Positions 1 to 7,527 of a DNA stretch of 64,000 bases are shown here, piece after piece. The translations under genes and the position numbers were made by a program. The number at the start of each line of letters is the position of its first letter. The stretch's first letter is position 1. This stretch comes from Candidatus Manganitrophaceae bacterium (GTDB lineage Bacteria; Nitrospirota; Nitrospiria; SBBL01; Manganitrophaceae), in NCBI GenBank assembly GCA_016200325.1, contig JACQEZ010000019.1:62001-126000 (forward strand), given 5' to 3'. A model generated the notes under the pieces. The model did no database searches and was not told the DNA's origin. It saw nothing but the letters and a program-made list of their open reading frames with translations.

Positions 1-174
1 GGTATGGAGCGCAATCGTCAGCTCCACCGCGCCGAGGCTCGCTCCCAGATGTCCCCCTTTGTCGGCGACCACCTCTAGGATCTTCTCGCGGACCTCTTGC
101 GCCAGCTGCGGGAGCGATTCTCTCGGGATCTTTTTTAAATCGGCCGGACTATTGATCTGATCTAACAAACGCAT
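1..174 (-). CDS. dxs: 1-deoxy-D-xylulose-5-phosphate synthase, N-terminal part (window edge)
   Basis: The first 58 codons of a gene that runs off the left edge. The enzyme condenses pyruvate and glyceraldehyde 3-phosphate, the thiamine-dependent first step of the MEP isoprenoid pathway. The N-terminus begins [15 protein letters not shown] and continues to the GGHLGASLG stretch and VELTIALH, a pattern I recognise as typical of Dxs. A GGAGGGG Shine-Dalgarno stretch precedes the ATG. The gene follows ispA by 27 bp on the same strand, so precursor supply and chain elongation are probably co-transcribed. The thiamine-binding and catalytic parts lie outside the window. Confidence 0.93.
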   Translation of the reverse strand, partial: MRLLDQINSPADLKKIPRESLPQLAQEVREKILEVVADKGGHLGASLGAVELTIALHT

Positions 175-201
175 GCTCGCCTCACCCCTCCAAACCACTT
201 C

Positions 202-1104
202 TTACTTCTTCCGTTCAACCATGTAGCGCGCCAACTCCCGGAGCGGATCGGCTTCCGGACCGAATCCGTCTAATTCCGCGAAAGCCTCATCCACCAAGAC
301 CTGCGCTTCCTTTTTTGCCCGTTCTACGCCGACCAGCCGGGGATACGTCCACTTCTCTTTCGCCTCATCCTGCCCGACCGATTTCCCAAGCTCTTCCTCT
401 TTTCCTTCTACGTCGAGAATGTCGTCGGCGATTTGAAACGCCAATCCGATCTTCTCGCCGTAGCGGGTCAGATGAGAGAGCTTCTTGGGGCCGGCGCCCC
501 CGACGATTCCCCCGATCCGAACCGACGCCCGGATCAACGCCCCGGTCTTATGGCCGTGAATGTAGTTGAGCTGCGATAGATCAATCGACTTTTTCCCTTC
601 CGATTGAATATCGACCAGCTGGCCGCCGACCATCCCGGTGCTGCCGGAGGCCGATCCCAACTCCAGAATGACCGAAAGAGTTTTCTTGGGAGAGAGGGTC
701 CCGACGAGCCCCTTCTCCGCAATCAACGTAAACGCCGCGGTCAGCAGGGCGTCTCCCGCCAAAATCGCCGTCGCCTCCCCGAACATTTTATGATTGGTTA
801 ATTTTCCCCGCCGGTAGGAGTCATTATCCATGGCGGGAAGATCATCGTGGACGAGAGAGTAAGTGTGGATCAATTCGATGGCCGCGGCATAGGGAAGAAC
901 CTCCTCCCGTCGACCGCCGACCGACTCCGCCGCCGCAAGACAGAGGATCGGACGAAGCCGCTTGCCCCCGGCGAAGAGGGAGTAGCGAATCGCCTCATGG
1001 ATCAACGCCGGCTCGCACTTCGCCCCCGGCAGATAAGAATGAAGGAGCCGATCGACCTCCGTTCGGCGCTCGGACAGGTAAACCTTCAAAGCCTCTTTCG
1101 TCAT
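202..1104 (-). CDS. ispA: Polyprenyl (farnesyl/geranylgeranyl) diphosphate synthase
   Basis: A 300-residue trans-isoprenyl diphosphate synthase that joins isopentenyl diphosphate to allylic diphosphates. The first aspartate-rich motif DDLPAMD is at residues 87-93, followed by RRG. The second, DDILD, is at 227-231, and a KTGAL motif lies near 186. Length and motif spacing fit the IspA family; whether the product is C15 or C20 cannot be read with confidence. Its ATG overlaps the xseB stop by 4 bp (ATGA), and dxs follows, the classic xseB-ispA-dxs order. Confidence 0.93.
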   Translation of the reverse strand: MTKEALKVYLSERRTEVDRLLHSYLPGAKCEPALIHEAIRYSLFAGGKRLRPILCLAAAESVGGRREEVLPYAAAIELIHTYSLVHDDLPAMDNDSYRRGKLTNHKMFGEATAILAGDALLTAAFTLIAEKGLVGTLSPKKTLSVILELGSASGSTGMVGGQLVDIQSEGKKSIDLSQLNYIHGHKTGALIRASVRIGGIVGGAGPKKLSHLTRYGEKIGLAFQIADDILDVEGKEEELGKSVGQDEAKEKWTYPRLVGVERAKKEAQVLVDEAFAELDGFGPEADPLRELARYMVERKK

Positions 1105-1400
1105 GAGAGGGGGGTTCCTCCGGTCTCTGGTGAAGACTCCCCGGAAGAGGGATCTCCCTTCAACTCGAACGGTCGCCTCTCTCTTTTTCCACCTTTTTCC
1201 TGGACCAGGATCTCGACCTTCTTTTCAGCTTCCTCTAACATCTTCAGACAGTTCTTTGAAAGACGGATCCCTTCTTCAAAGGCCTTCAGCGATTCCTCTA
1301 AGGGAAGATCGCCCTTTTCAAGCGATTTTACCGCCTCTTCCAACCGGGAGAGAGCTTCCTCAAATTTCAAATTGGCCACGCCGGCTCCGAGATGGGGCAT
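1101..1400 (-). CDS. xseB: Exodeoxyribonuclease VII small subunit
   Basis: A 99-residue protein with the XseB pattern: FEEALSRLEEAVKSLEKGDLPLEESLKAFEEG, an antiparallel helical hairpin (described here by its ends FEEALSRLE and LEESLKAFEEG). It pairs with XseA to degrade single-stranded DNA. The C-terminal 25 residues are a charged, low-complexity tail longer than usual. The ATG has no recognisable Shine-Dalgarno sequence and is preceded almost directly by a 26-bp palindrome. A sigma70-like promoter sits 43-70 bp upstream, so xseB probably starts the xseB-ispA-dxs unit, separate from xseA. Confidence 0.9.
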   Translation of the reverse strand: MPHLGAGVANLKFEEALSRLEEAVKSLEKGDLPLEESLKAFEEGIRLSKNCLKMLEEAEKKVEILVQEKGGKRERRPFELKGDPSSGESSPETGGTPLS

Positions 1401-1403
1401 CCG

Positions 1404-1429
1404 GAGGCCACGGGAATTCCCGCAGCCTC
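1404..1429. repeat. 26-bp palindrome in the xseB leader
   Basis: A core CGGGAATTCCCG is flanked by two CA dinucleotides and then by GAGGC and GCCTC, giving a near-perfect inverted repeat four bases from the xseB ATG. In RNA it would fold into a stem with one internal mismatch pair, or in DNA it could be an operator just downstream of the predicted start site near 1436. Confidence 0.6.
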
Positions 1430-1442
1430 ACGAACCCATTCC

Positions 1443-1470
1443 ATTATACAAGAGACCGCCGGAAGGTCAA
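1443..1470 (-). promoter_or_regulatory. Sigma70-like promoter for xseB-ispA-dxs
   Basis: TTGACC (complement of 1465-1470), a 16-bp spacer and a perfect TATAAT (1443-1448). Predicted start is near 1436, giving a leader of about 35 nt that contains the 26-bp palindrome. Confidence 0.6.
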
Positions 1471-1550
1471 GAAAAAACAACGTCAACCGCCCTCTCCGCG
1501 CCGTGGCCGGAGGAGGGGGGAAATCGATGCGGCGGCGACCCGTCGCGCAT

Positions 1551-1970
1551 CTATTCTCCCGCAAGATGAATCAAAATTGTCCGCCGATGCCCGGCGCTTC
1601 GATGCTCATAGAGGAAAAGCCCCTGCCAGGTGCCGAGGGCAAGCCGCCCCTGCCGGACCGGGATGGAGAGGGAGACGGCGGTGAGGGCCGACCGGACGTG
1701 CGCCGGCATGTCGTCGGGCCCTTCGGTCGTATGCCGGAAAAGGGGATCTCCCTGCGGGACAAGCCGGTTAAAAAAACGTTCCAGATCGCGCAGCACCTCC
1801 GGATCGGCATTCTCCTGGATCAACAGCGAGGCGGAGGTGTGTTGAAGATAGAGGGTCAGCAACCCGGTTTCGATCGGGTGCGCTTGCAGCCAGCCGGCCA
1901 CCGCGTCGGTCACCTCATAGAGCGCTCTGCCGGAGGTCTTGAGGGTGATCTCACCGATCTGCTGGATCAT
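1551..1970 (-). CDS. YjbQ family protein (UPF0047)
   Basis: A protein of about 139 residues starting at MIQQIGEITLKT. It carries the family motifs LQHTSASLLIQENADPEV (given here as QHTSASL and NADPEV), HTTEGPDDMPAH and LGTWQGLFLYEHR. The family is annotated as secondary thiamine-phosphate synthase from weak complementation in E. coli; the real role is unclear. An in-frame start seven codons upstream exists, but MIQQIGE matches family starts better. Either way the start lies inside the 3' end of xseA, suggesting translational coupling. Confidence 0.85.
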   Translation of the reverse strand: MIQQIGEITLKTSGRALYEVTDAVAGWLQAHPIETGLLTLYLQHTSASLLIQENADPEVLRDLERFFNRLVPQGDPLFRHTTEGPDDMPAHVRSALTAVSLSIPVRQGRLALGTWQGLFLYEHRSAGHRRTILIHLAGE

Positions 1971-3384
1971 GGTCGACCTTCTTCTCGTCAATCTGATTAT
2001 CCTGATTATCCATTTTTACGTCGACCTTCTTCTTAACGGAGCAGATCAACCGGCCCCGATGCAGGATCATCTCAATCGTCTCGCCGATCTCCACCGCACC
2101 GGCTTCCCGGATCACCTCCCCGGCCGGCGCCCGCCGGGCGATGCCATATCCCCGCTCGAGGATATTCAAAGGGCTAAGGATATTCAACTGCGCCATTTGA
2201 GATTGGAGCAGACGGCGCCGCCGGAGGACAAGGTCATTTCCTGTTTGGATCAGGTCGGATGCGGCCGCCGCAAGGCGACGGCGCACCTCACTCAACCGCT
2301 CCACCGGATTGAGATGGACCAACCCCTGGCGGAGACGGGAGAGGCGCGCCCGCCGCTCCCAGAGGGTCCGCTCCCACGCCTGCCGGAGCCGGACGGTGAG
2401 GTGATCGACCTCAGCACGGTAATGGCCAAGCTGCCGGGCCGGTGCGGCGAGAAGGCGCCGCTCCGATGCGATATGGCGATGCGCTGCTTCGAGCTGATCT
2501 TTCATCGCTGCAATTAACGCGGCATTTAAGGAAGCGAAACGCTCCAGCAGCGCCGCGGCGTTTCGGACGACGATCTCCGCCGCGACCGATGGGGTCGGCG
2601 CCCGAAGGTCGGAAACAAAATCGGCGATCGTCGTGTCGGTTTCATGTCCGACCGCCGAGATCACCGGGATATCGGACCGGGCGATCGCCCGCGCAACGAT
2701 CTCCTCGTTAAAAGCCCAGAGGTCTTCGAGCGATCCTCCGCCGCGGGCCACGATCAGCAGGTCGATTCGCTCGGACGGACCCCGCGCGCTCAGCCGGTTG
2801 ACCGACTCAATTCCCCGGGCGATCTCGTCGGCCGCCCCTTCTCCCTGGACGGCGACCGGATAAATGAGGTATGAGAGCGGAAGCGGTCTCCCGAGCAGCA
2901 CTTTCAAAAGATCGCGGAGCACCGCACCGGTCGGAGAGGTCAGAAGGGCCACCCGCCCCGGTAGTTTCGGGATCGGCCGCTTCCGGCTCGGATCGAAGAG
3001 CCCCTCTGCGCGAAGCTTCTCCTTGAGCGCCTCGAAGGCGGCTTGGAGCGCGCCGGCCCCTTGCGGCTCGATGTAATCGACGATCAGCTGATACTCTCCC
3101 TTCGCCTCATAGAGAGAGAGATGCCCCCGGATCAGAACCGACTGACCCTCTTTCGGGGTAAATCGGAGAAAGCGGCCGTGGGAGCGGAAGATGATCGCTT
3201 TGATCTGCGAGGCGGCATCTTTCAGGGTGAAGTAGAGATGGCCGGAAGAGGGGATCTTCAGATTGGCCACCTCGCCGGCGACCCAGACATCGGAGAAGGT
3301 CCGCTCGACCTCGCCGCGGATGCGCGCGCTCAGCGCTTGAACCGTCCAGATCTTCCGCTCGGGGGGAAAAGCCGGAACGCTCAT
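1951..3384 (-). CDS. xseA: Exodeoxyribonuclease VII large subunit
   Basis: A 477-residue XseA. The N-terminal OB-fold (about residues 8-110) contains WVAGEVANLK and GHLYFTLKD. The nuclease domain has LLTSPTGAVLRD and the hallmark ARGGGSLEDLWAFNEE and SAVGHETD motifs. The second half is a long coiled coil, as expected. The tail after the usual end carries an extra charged stretch of about 20 residues. The start overlaps the rarA stop by 4 bp. The small subunit lies two genes downstream, separated by yjbQ. Confidence 0.95.
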   Translation of the reverse strand: MSVPAFPPERKIWTVQALSARIRGEVERTFSDVWVAGEVANLKIPSSGHLYFTLKDAASQIKAIIFRSHGRFLRFTPKEGQSVLIRGHLSLYEAKGEYQLIVDYIEPQGAGALQAAFEALKEKLRAEGLFDPSRKRPIPKLPGRVALLTSPTGAVLRDLLKVLLGRPLPLSYLIYPVAVQGEGAADEIARGIESVNRLSARGPSERIDLLIVARGGGSLEDLWAFNEEIVARAIARSDIPVISAVGHETDTTIADFVSDLRAPTPSVAAEIVVRNAAALLERFASLNAALIAAMKDQLEAAHRHIASERRLLAAPARQLGHYRAEVDHLTVRLRQAWERTLWERRARLSRLRQGLVHLNPVERLSEVRRRLAAAASDLIQTGNDLVLRRRRLLQSQMAQLNILSPLNILERGYGIARRAPAGEVIREAGAVEIGETIEMILHRGRLICSVKKKVDVKMDNQDNQIDEKKVDHDPADR

Positions 3385-4712
3385 TTTTCCCCTCCCTCCC
3401 CGGCCGGCTTTTTCCGGAGGGCCCGCTGCTGCTCCCGCCAGATGCGCAGCCGCTCAGCGATTTTTTTCTCCTCCCCCTGATCCGACGGATGGTAGAAGAC
3501 CTTCTCCTCCGGAAGATAGAGCTGCGGGATAAAGTGGCCGGGGGAGTCGTGCGGATAGCGATACCCCTTTCCCCGGCCGAGCCGTTTGGCCCCGGCGTAG
3601 TGGGTGTCTTTCAGCAGATCGGGAACCTCCATCAGGCGACCCGACTCGATCTCTTCCAATGCGGCGCCGATCGCGAGGTAAGCGGCATTGCTCTTCGGCG
3701 CCGAGGCAAGGTAGGTCGTCGCCTGGGCGAGCGGGATCTTCCCCTCCGGCATTCCGATCGCCTCAAGCGCGTGCAGCGCCGCCACCGCGATGATGAGGGC
3801 GCGCGGATCGGCATTCCCGATATCCTCGGAGGCGAGGATGATCAGACGGCGGGCGATGAAGAGCGGCTCTTCCCCCGCATAGATCATCTTCGCCAGCCAG
3901 TAGACGGCGGCGTCGGGGTCGGAGCCCCGGACGCTTTTGATAAAGGCCGAGATCGTATCGTAGTGGCTGTCGCCGCTCTCATAAACCAGCCCCTTTTTTT
4001 GAACCGATTCTTCGGCAACGGCGAGATCGAAATGGATGACCCCTTCGGCATCAGGGGGCGTCGTCACGACCCCGATCTCCAATGCATTGAGGAGCCGCCG
4101 GGCATCTCCCTCGGTCGTCTCGATGAGATGGCGCTCCGCCTCGTCGGTCAGGACCACCTTCCACTTTCCAAAGCCGCGCTCCGGGTCGGAGAGGGCCCGC
4201 CGGACGAGCGCGCGCAATCCCTCCACCGGAAGGGGCTTTAACTCCACGATCTGAGAGCGGGAGGCGAGCGCCGGGATAATCGAGAAGAAGGGGTTTTGCG
4301 TTGAGGCGCCGACCAGGGTGAGCGTCCCCTTTTCGACATCGGGAAGGAGCGCCGACTGTTGGACTTTGTTGAATCGGTGGATCTCATCGACCAAAAGAAG
4401 GGTCTTTTTGCCCGAGCGGGATTTCTCTTCCTGCGCCGCGGCGATCACCTTGCGAATCTCCGCCACCCCGGCGGTCACGGCGTTGATATCGACGAATTGC
4501 GATTGGCTGTAGGTGGCGATCAGATGGGCGAGCGCCGTTTTACCGCAGCCGGGGGGACCATACAGGATCAGCGAAGAGACCCGATCGGCCTCGATCGCGC
4601 GCCGAAGAAATTTTCCCGGCCCGACGAGGTGAGCCTGTCCAACGAACTCGGAGAAATCTCTCGGACGCATCCGCCAAGCAAGCGGAGGGGATTTTTCAAA
4701 AGCGGGATCCAT
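3381..4712 (-). CDS. rarA: Replication-associated recombination protein A (RarA/MgsA AAA+ ATPase)
   Basis: A 443-residue AAA+ ATPase that acts at stalled replication forks. Walker A GPPGCGKT is at residues 52-59 and Walker B LLLVDEIHRF near 106-115. Sensor-type VGASTQNP and the RarA C-terminal region (SVRGSDPDAAVYWLAKM, shown by SDPDAAVYW) are present. GAGG lies about 5 nt before the ATG. It sits directly downstream of a 6S RNA, the same neighbourhood (zapA-ssrS) seen in proteobacteria, though there the next gene is usually ygfA. Confidence 0.95.
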   Translation of the reverse strand: MDPAFEKSPPLAWRMRPRDFSEFVGQAHLVGPGKFLRRAIEADRVSSLILYGPPGCGKTALAHLIATYSQSQFVDINAVTAGVAEIRKVIAAAQEEKSRSGKKTLLLVDEIHRFNKVQQSALLPDVEKGTLTLVGASTQNPFFSIIPALASRSQIVELKPLPVEGLRALVRRALSDPERGFGKWKVVLTDEAERHLIETTEGDARRLLNALEIGVVTTPPDAEGVIHFDLAVAEESVQKKGLVYESGDSHYDTISAFIKSVRGSDPDAAVYWLAKMIYAGEEPLFIARRLIILASEDIGNADPRALIIAVAALHALEAIGMPEGKIPLAQATTYLASAPKSNAAYLAIGAALEEIESGRLMEVPDLLKDTHYAGAKRLGRGKGYRYPHDSPGHFIPQLYLPEEKVFYHPSDQGEEKKIAERLRIWREQQRALRKKPAGEGGEK

Positions 4713-4771
4713 CTGACCTCAGCTGTCTCGTCGGCACGGAATCGAAAATTCGGTGGGAGGGGGAGCGGAAA

Positions 4772-4957
4772 GAAAAGCCCCCACGTTTGCCGTGACAGGG
4801 TTTACTCAAAACCTGGTCAAACCAGGTGGGTACCGAGATGGGGACTTTAGGCTTTTCCGCCGGAGGCGGAACGTGCACACCGTCCTCTTGGACTCAGCTC
4901 CCAAAAATGGATTGTTCGGCTTGGAGAGAACCCCGCCACGCGCAACGTAGGGGCCAC
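4772..4957 (-). ncRNA. ssrS: 6S RNA candidate
   Basis: Between zapA and rarA lies a gene-free stretch that folds like 6S RNA. The 5' arm GCCCCUACGUU (complement of 4944-4954) pairs with the 3' arm AACGUGGGGGC (complement of 4777-4787), closing a rod of about 178 nt. The 3' half contains a CACCUGGUUUGACCAGGU hairpin, which resembles the corresponding hairpin of E. coli 6S RNA, and the middle is a weakly paired, C/U-rich region like the open bubble. The 3' end runs into UUUUCUUU, as at a processed or terminated end. 6S RNA mimics an open promoter and binds sigma70 polymerase. The location beside zapA is conserved in other bacteria. Confidence 0.8.
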
Positions 4958-5015
4958 TTTTAAAACTCTATTTCTAAAATTAGATTATCAAACTCATTTT
5001 AAAATTGCAAGGGAT

Positions 5016-5339
5016 CTATTCCAGTTTAAACTCTTCGAACTGCTCCTCGATGCTTTCGATAATGTCGCGCGTCTTGCCGCCGATGATCGCATCTCGCTCC
5101 TTCTGACGGCTTCGCGCTTCAAAGAGCTCGTGCGCGATGTTGATCGCCGCGAGAATCGCCAGCTTCGCCGGGGTGATCCCCCGCGTGTGGCCCGCCATCT
5201 CGGTCATCTTCTGATCGACGTAGGCGGCAAGCTCCTTGGCGTAGGCCTCATCGGCATCTCCGCGGAGCGTATATCGATGGCCGAAGATTTCGACCTGCAG
5301 CTTCGTCTTCAATGCGTCACCTTCCCGGGATCTGTGCAT
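5016..5339 (-). CDS. zapA: Cell division protein ZapA
   Basis: A 107-residue ZapA, which binds and bundles FtsZ. The N-terminal domain has VEIFGHRYTLRGDADEAY (key part IFGHRYTLRGD) and YVDQKMTEMA, the second part AILAAINIAHELFEA and a C-terminal coiled coil. The start lies inside the 3' end of the upstream zapB-like gene, so the two are translated as a coupled pair. A shorter start could also be used, since the first ten residues are not conserved in the family. Confidence 0.9.
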   Translation of the reverse strand: MHRSREGDALKTKLQVEIFGHRYTLRGDADEAYAKELAAYVDQKMTEMAGHTRGITPAKLAILAAINIAHELFEARSRQKERDAIIGGKTRDIIESIEEQFEEFKLE

Positions 5340-5559
5340 CCTCCTCGATTGCCTCTTGCACCTCGAGGTGATTCAACGTTCCCAAAATCCGCTCGATTCG
5401 AAGACGGACCTCCCCGCGCTCTTCCTGGAGCTGCCGGAATTCCCGCTCTTGCTGATTAATCTTCACTTCCAGCCCTTCTTTTTCTCTTTTCAGCTTTTTA
5501 ATCAGGTCGATCATCGTCTGGACACGCGATTCCAATACCTCAAGTTGTTCTTGCACCAT
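5317..5559 (-). CDS. Small coiled-coil protein, ZapB-like
   Basis: About 80 residues, almost entirely heptad-like (VLESRVQTMIDLIKKLK, EGLEVKINQQEREFRQL). The ATG chosen is preceded by GAGGAGCGT, a good Shine-Dalgarno sequence; a longer open frame begins at a TTG that overlaps the -10 element and is unlikely. Size, coiled coil and coupling to zapA suggest a ZapB-type partner of ZapA, but sequence alone cannot prove orthology. Confidence 0.7.
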   Translation of the reverse strand: MVQEQLEVLESRVQTMIDLIKKLKREKEGLEVKINQQEREFRQLQEERGEVRLRIERILGTLNHLEVQEAIEEDAQIPGR

Positions 5560-5608
5560 ACGCTCCTCAATACGACGGCTCAGATCCGTCTGAACCCAAA
5601 TTTGATTC

Positions 5609-5637
5609 AATCTACCTTTTCAGTTTTTATTTGTCAA
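5609..5637 (-). promoter_or_regulatory. Sigma70-like promoter for the zapB-like/zapA/6S unit
   Basis: TTGACA (complement of 5632-5637), 17-bp spacer, TAGATT (complement of 5609-5614). Predicted start near 5602, leaving a leader of about 43 nt with a GAGGAG ribosome site. This is an ordinary leadered promoter, a useful contrast to the leaderless ones nearby. Confidence 0.65.
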
Positions 5638-5687
5638 TCAAATTTGGCAGGCAACCGGAGCGGGATATTCGAAGCGGTCCGAAGCGC

Positions 5688-6653
5688 TTAACGCAGATAG
5701 GTGTAGCGATTGGAATAGAGGAAATGGCCGGTGATGGTGAGCTGATCCTGATGCCAGGAGTCGGGCAGCGGGGCAAAGGGGGCGGCTGCTTTGATCGCCC
5801 GCACCGCCTCTTCGTCGAGGAGGTCATAGCCGGAGGTGGAGACGACCCGCACATCGGTGACCTGGCCGTCTTTCAGGATGGTAAAGTTCAGCAGGAGGTC
5901 TCCTTGGATGCCCCGTTCGGAGGCCTGGGCCGGATATCTCCAGACATATTCGATCTTGCTCTTCAGCTTGAGCGCATATGAAAAATATTTTAGGTCATCG
6001 GTATTGAGGGAGATCGTATCTTTCGGGGGTACTTTTTCTTGGTCGGTGAAAACCTTTGCCAGCTGATCGAGGCTCTTCGCATCGGCAAAGGGAAGCCCCG
6101 GCAGACCGTTCGGCCGGATCGGGGCCGTTTGTACCCCTGGGTCCGCCGGAAGGGAGGGGAGCGGCGCGGGCCGCCTTGCCTCGCCCGGCTCCAGTGGAGC
6201 AGGCGTGCTCGGCGGAACCGATGGAATGGCGTCGGACCGATTCAGCTCCCGCGGCAGGGAGGGGGGCGCGGGCGGACGGAGCGGCGTCGGCGCCGCCGGC
6301 CTGGAGGGCGCCACCTTCGGGGCCGGCAGCCCCGGCCGCTCCGATTTCGGAATCGGCGGCAGACGGGTCTCCTTCCCCTTTGGAATTGCTTTTAAATCTT
6401 TCTCCTGGTCGGTTCCGAACAACAACTCACGCGGTTTCGGCACCGGCGGGGCGAGCGTCTCCGGACGGATCAGCTGTACTTCCGTTTCCGAGGGCGCAAC
6501 GGCCGGTCGCTCCCATTTTCCCCATTGCTGGAGGAGAAGGAGGAGGGTGAGATGGGAGAGGAAGGAGACGAGGAAAAAGAGCATCCAGGGAAACCGTGAC
6601 GCCGGTCCCCCTTCAGGGCTCAATTCCTCCGCAATGTCGTCATAAAGATGCAT
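5688..6653 (-). CDS. TonB/TolA-like energy transducer
   Basis: A protein of 321 residues from the chosen ATG. It has one membrane helix (WMLFFLVSFLSHLTLLLLL, about residues 26-45), a long proline-rich periplasmic linker and a C-terminal TonB-type domain with GDLLLNFTILKDGQV and VVSTSGYDLLDEEAVRAI. The family couples the proton-motive force to outer-membrane transport or is part of Tol. No exbB/exbD are next to it. The upstream in-frame ATG at 6698 would place the promoter inside the gene. The ATG at 6653 is 7 nt from a perfect TATAAT, is preceded only by a run of C, and so appears leaderless. Confidence 0.8.
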   Translation of the reverse strand: MHLYDDIAEELSPEGGPASRFPWMLFFLVSFLSHLTLLLLLQQWGKWERPAVAPSETEVQLIRPETLAPPVPKPRELLFGTDQEKDLKAIPKGKETRLPPIPKSERPGLPAPKVAPSRPAAPTPLRPPAPPSLPRELNRSDAIPSVPPSTPAPLEPGEARRPAPLPSLPADPGVQTAPIRPNGLPGLPFADAKSLDQLAKVFTDQEKVPPKDTISLNTDDLKYFSYALKLKSKIEYVWRYPAQASERGIQGDLLLNFTILKDGQVTDVRVVSTSGYDLLDEEAVRAIKAAAPFAPLPDSWHQDQLTITGHFLYSNRYTYLR

Positions 6654-6660
6654 GGGGGGG

Positions 6661-6688
6661 ATTATAACATAACGCAAAGGGGCATCAA
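6661..6688 (-). promoter_or_regulatory. Promoter predicted to give a leaderless mRNA (TonB-like gene)
   Basis: TTGATG (complement of 6683-6688), 16-bp spacer, TATAAT (complement of 6661-6666), then exactly 7 nt (all C) and the ATG at 6653. The expected start nucleotide is the A of the ATG. No ribosome-binding sequence is possible in this layout. Confidence 0.65.
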
Positions 6689-6708
6689 AGACGTGCAAGC
6701 GGTAAATT

Positions 6709-6724
6709 CGGAGTGCGGAGTGAA
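6709..6724 (+). repeat. Short dispersed motif (CGGAGTGCGGAGTG type)
   Basis: TTCGGAGTGCGGAGTG-like sequence in a non-coding gap. A related run of the same short units occurs at 21474-21499. The units are degenerate tandem repeats of GCGGAGT with no visible coding role. Confidence 0.35.
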
Positions 6725-6822
6725 AGATCGCTTTCAGAAGACAGGGGTGGAAAGGGGCTACGGGTGGTCGGCATCCGGGCCCCTTTCCGCTGCCGATGCG
6801 GCTGACTATGCGCTGCCGATGA

Positions 6823-6851
6823 TTGACAGACCGATTTTTTTTTCATAAGAT
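6823..6851 (+). promoter_or_regulatory. Promoter predicted to give a leaderless mRNA (DUF192 gene)
   Basis: Perfect TTGACA (6823-6828), 17-bp spacer, TAAGAT (6846-6851), then 7 nt (AAAATTC) and the ATG at 6859. No Shine-Dalgarno sequence precedes the start. Confidence 0.7.
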
Positions 6852-6858
6852 AAAATTC

Positions 6859-7305
6859 ATGCGAAAATCACTCTTTTTCCTCCTTCTCCTCTTTACCCTT
6901 CTCCCCTTTGGAAGGGTCTCCTATTCCGAAACAGCCGTTGCCCACCGTACAGTCATCTTTCCGAGCGGAACCAAAATCGACGCCGAGTTGGCCGACAACG
7001 ATGAGAGCCGAAGTAAAGGGCTGATGTTTCGCGACCGGCTCGCCCCCACCGCCGGAATGCTCTTTATTTTTCAAGAAGCCCACCCCTATCTCTTCTGGAT
7101 GAAGAACTGCAAATTTCCGATCGATATCATCTGGCTCGACGCGCAGAAAGAGATCGTCTTCATCTCGGAGAAAACACCCCCCTGTACCGCCGATCCCTGC
7201 CCCAACTACGGGCCGATCGACAAGAACGCCCTTTATGTCGTCGAAGTCGTCTCCGGATTCGCGGAAAAGGAAAAGTTAAAACCGGGGATGAAGATCCGAT
7301 TTTAA
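6859..7305 (+). CDS. Exported DUF192 family protein
   Basis: A 148-residue protein. The start MRKSLFFLLLLFTLLPFG is a signal peptide; cleavage is likely after VSYSET or nearby. The mature part has the DUF192 pattern: AELADNDESRSKGLMFRDRL (core RSKGLMFRD), GMLFIFQE, FWMKNCKFPIDIIWLD (core FWMKN and IDIIW) and VVEVVSG. DUF192 proteins are small extracytoplasmic beta-rich proteins of unknown biochemical role. An alternative start 12 codons upstream would overlap the promoter, so the ATG at 6859 is preferred. Confidence 0.85.
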   Translation: MRKSLFFLLLLFTLLPFGRVSYSETAVAHRTVIFPSGTKIDAELADNDESRSKGLMFRDRLAPTAGMLFIFQEAHPYLFWMKNCKFPIDIIWLDAQKEIVFISEKTPPCTADPCPNYGPIDKNALYVVEVVSGFAEKEKLKPGMKIRF

Positions 7306-7387
7306 TCGCCGCCGATCTTCCGTTGCCTTGACCGCACGACCTGTACATTCCATTTCGAATTGTCTTTTATCCTATGGGCAGGAGGCG

Positions 7388-7468
7388 ATGCACGCTCAGG
7401 AAACGGCGACCGATGCCGATGCCGCCGTCGAACAGAGCAAAGCAGGTCATAAACCAAAGAGGAAATGA
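7388..7468 (+). CDS. Possible 26-residue small ORF
   Basis: In the 222-bp gap after the DUF192 gene, an ATG preceded by GGAGGCG opens a 26-codon frame ending in a lysine-rich tail (HKPKRK). The ribosome-site spacing is very short. The peptide is hydrophilic, has no signal or membrane segment and matches nothing I recognise. The gap otherwise shows nothing. It may be chance. Confidence 0.25.
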   Translation: MHAQETATDADAAVEQSKAGHKPKRK

Positions 7469-7527
7469 AAGCGTTTCGGAGAAGAATCGGTTTTAAAGGA
7501 GATGTAGAGGGATGGCGCCGAAGCGGC

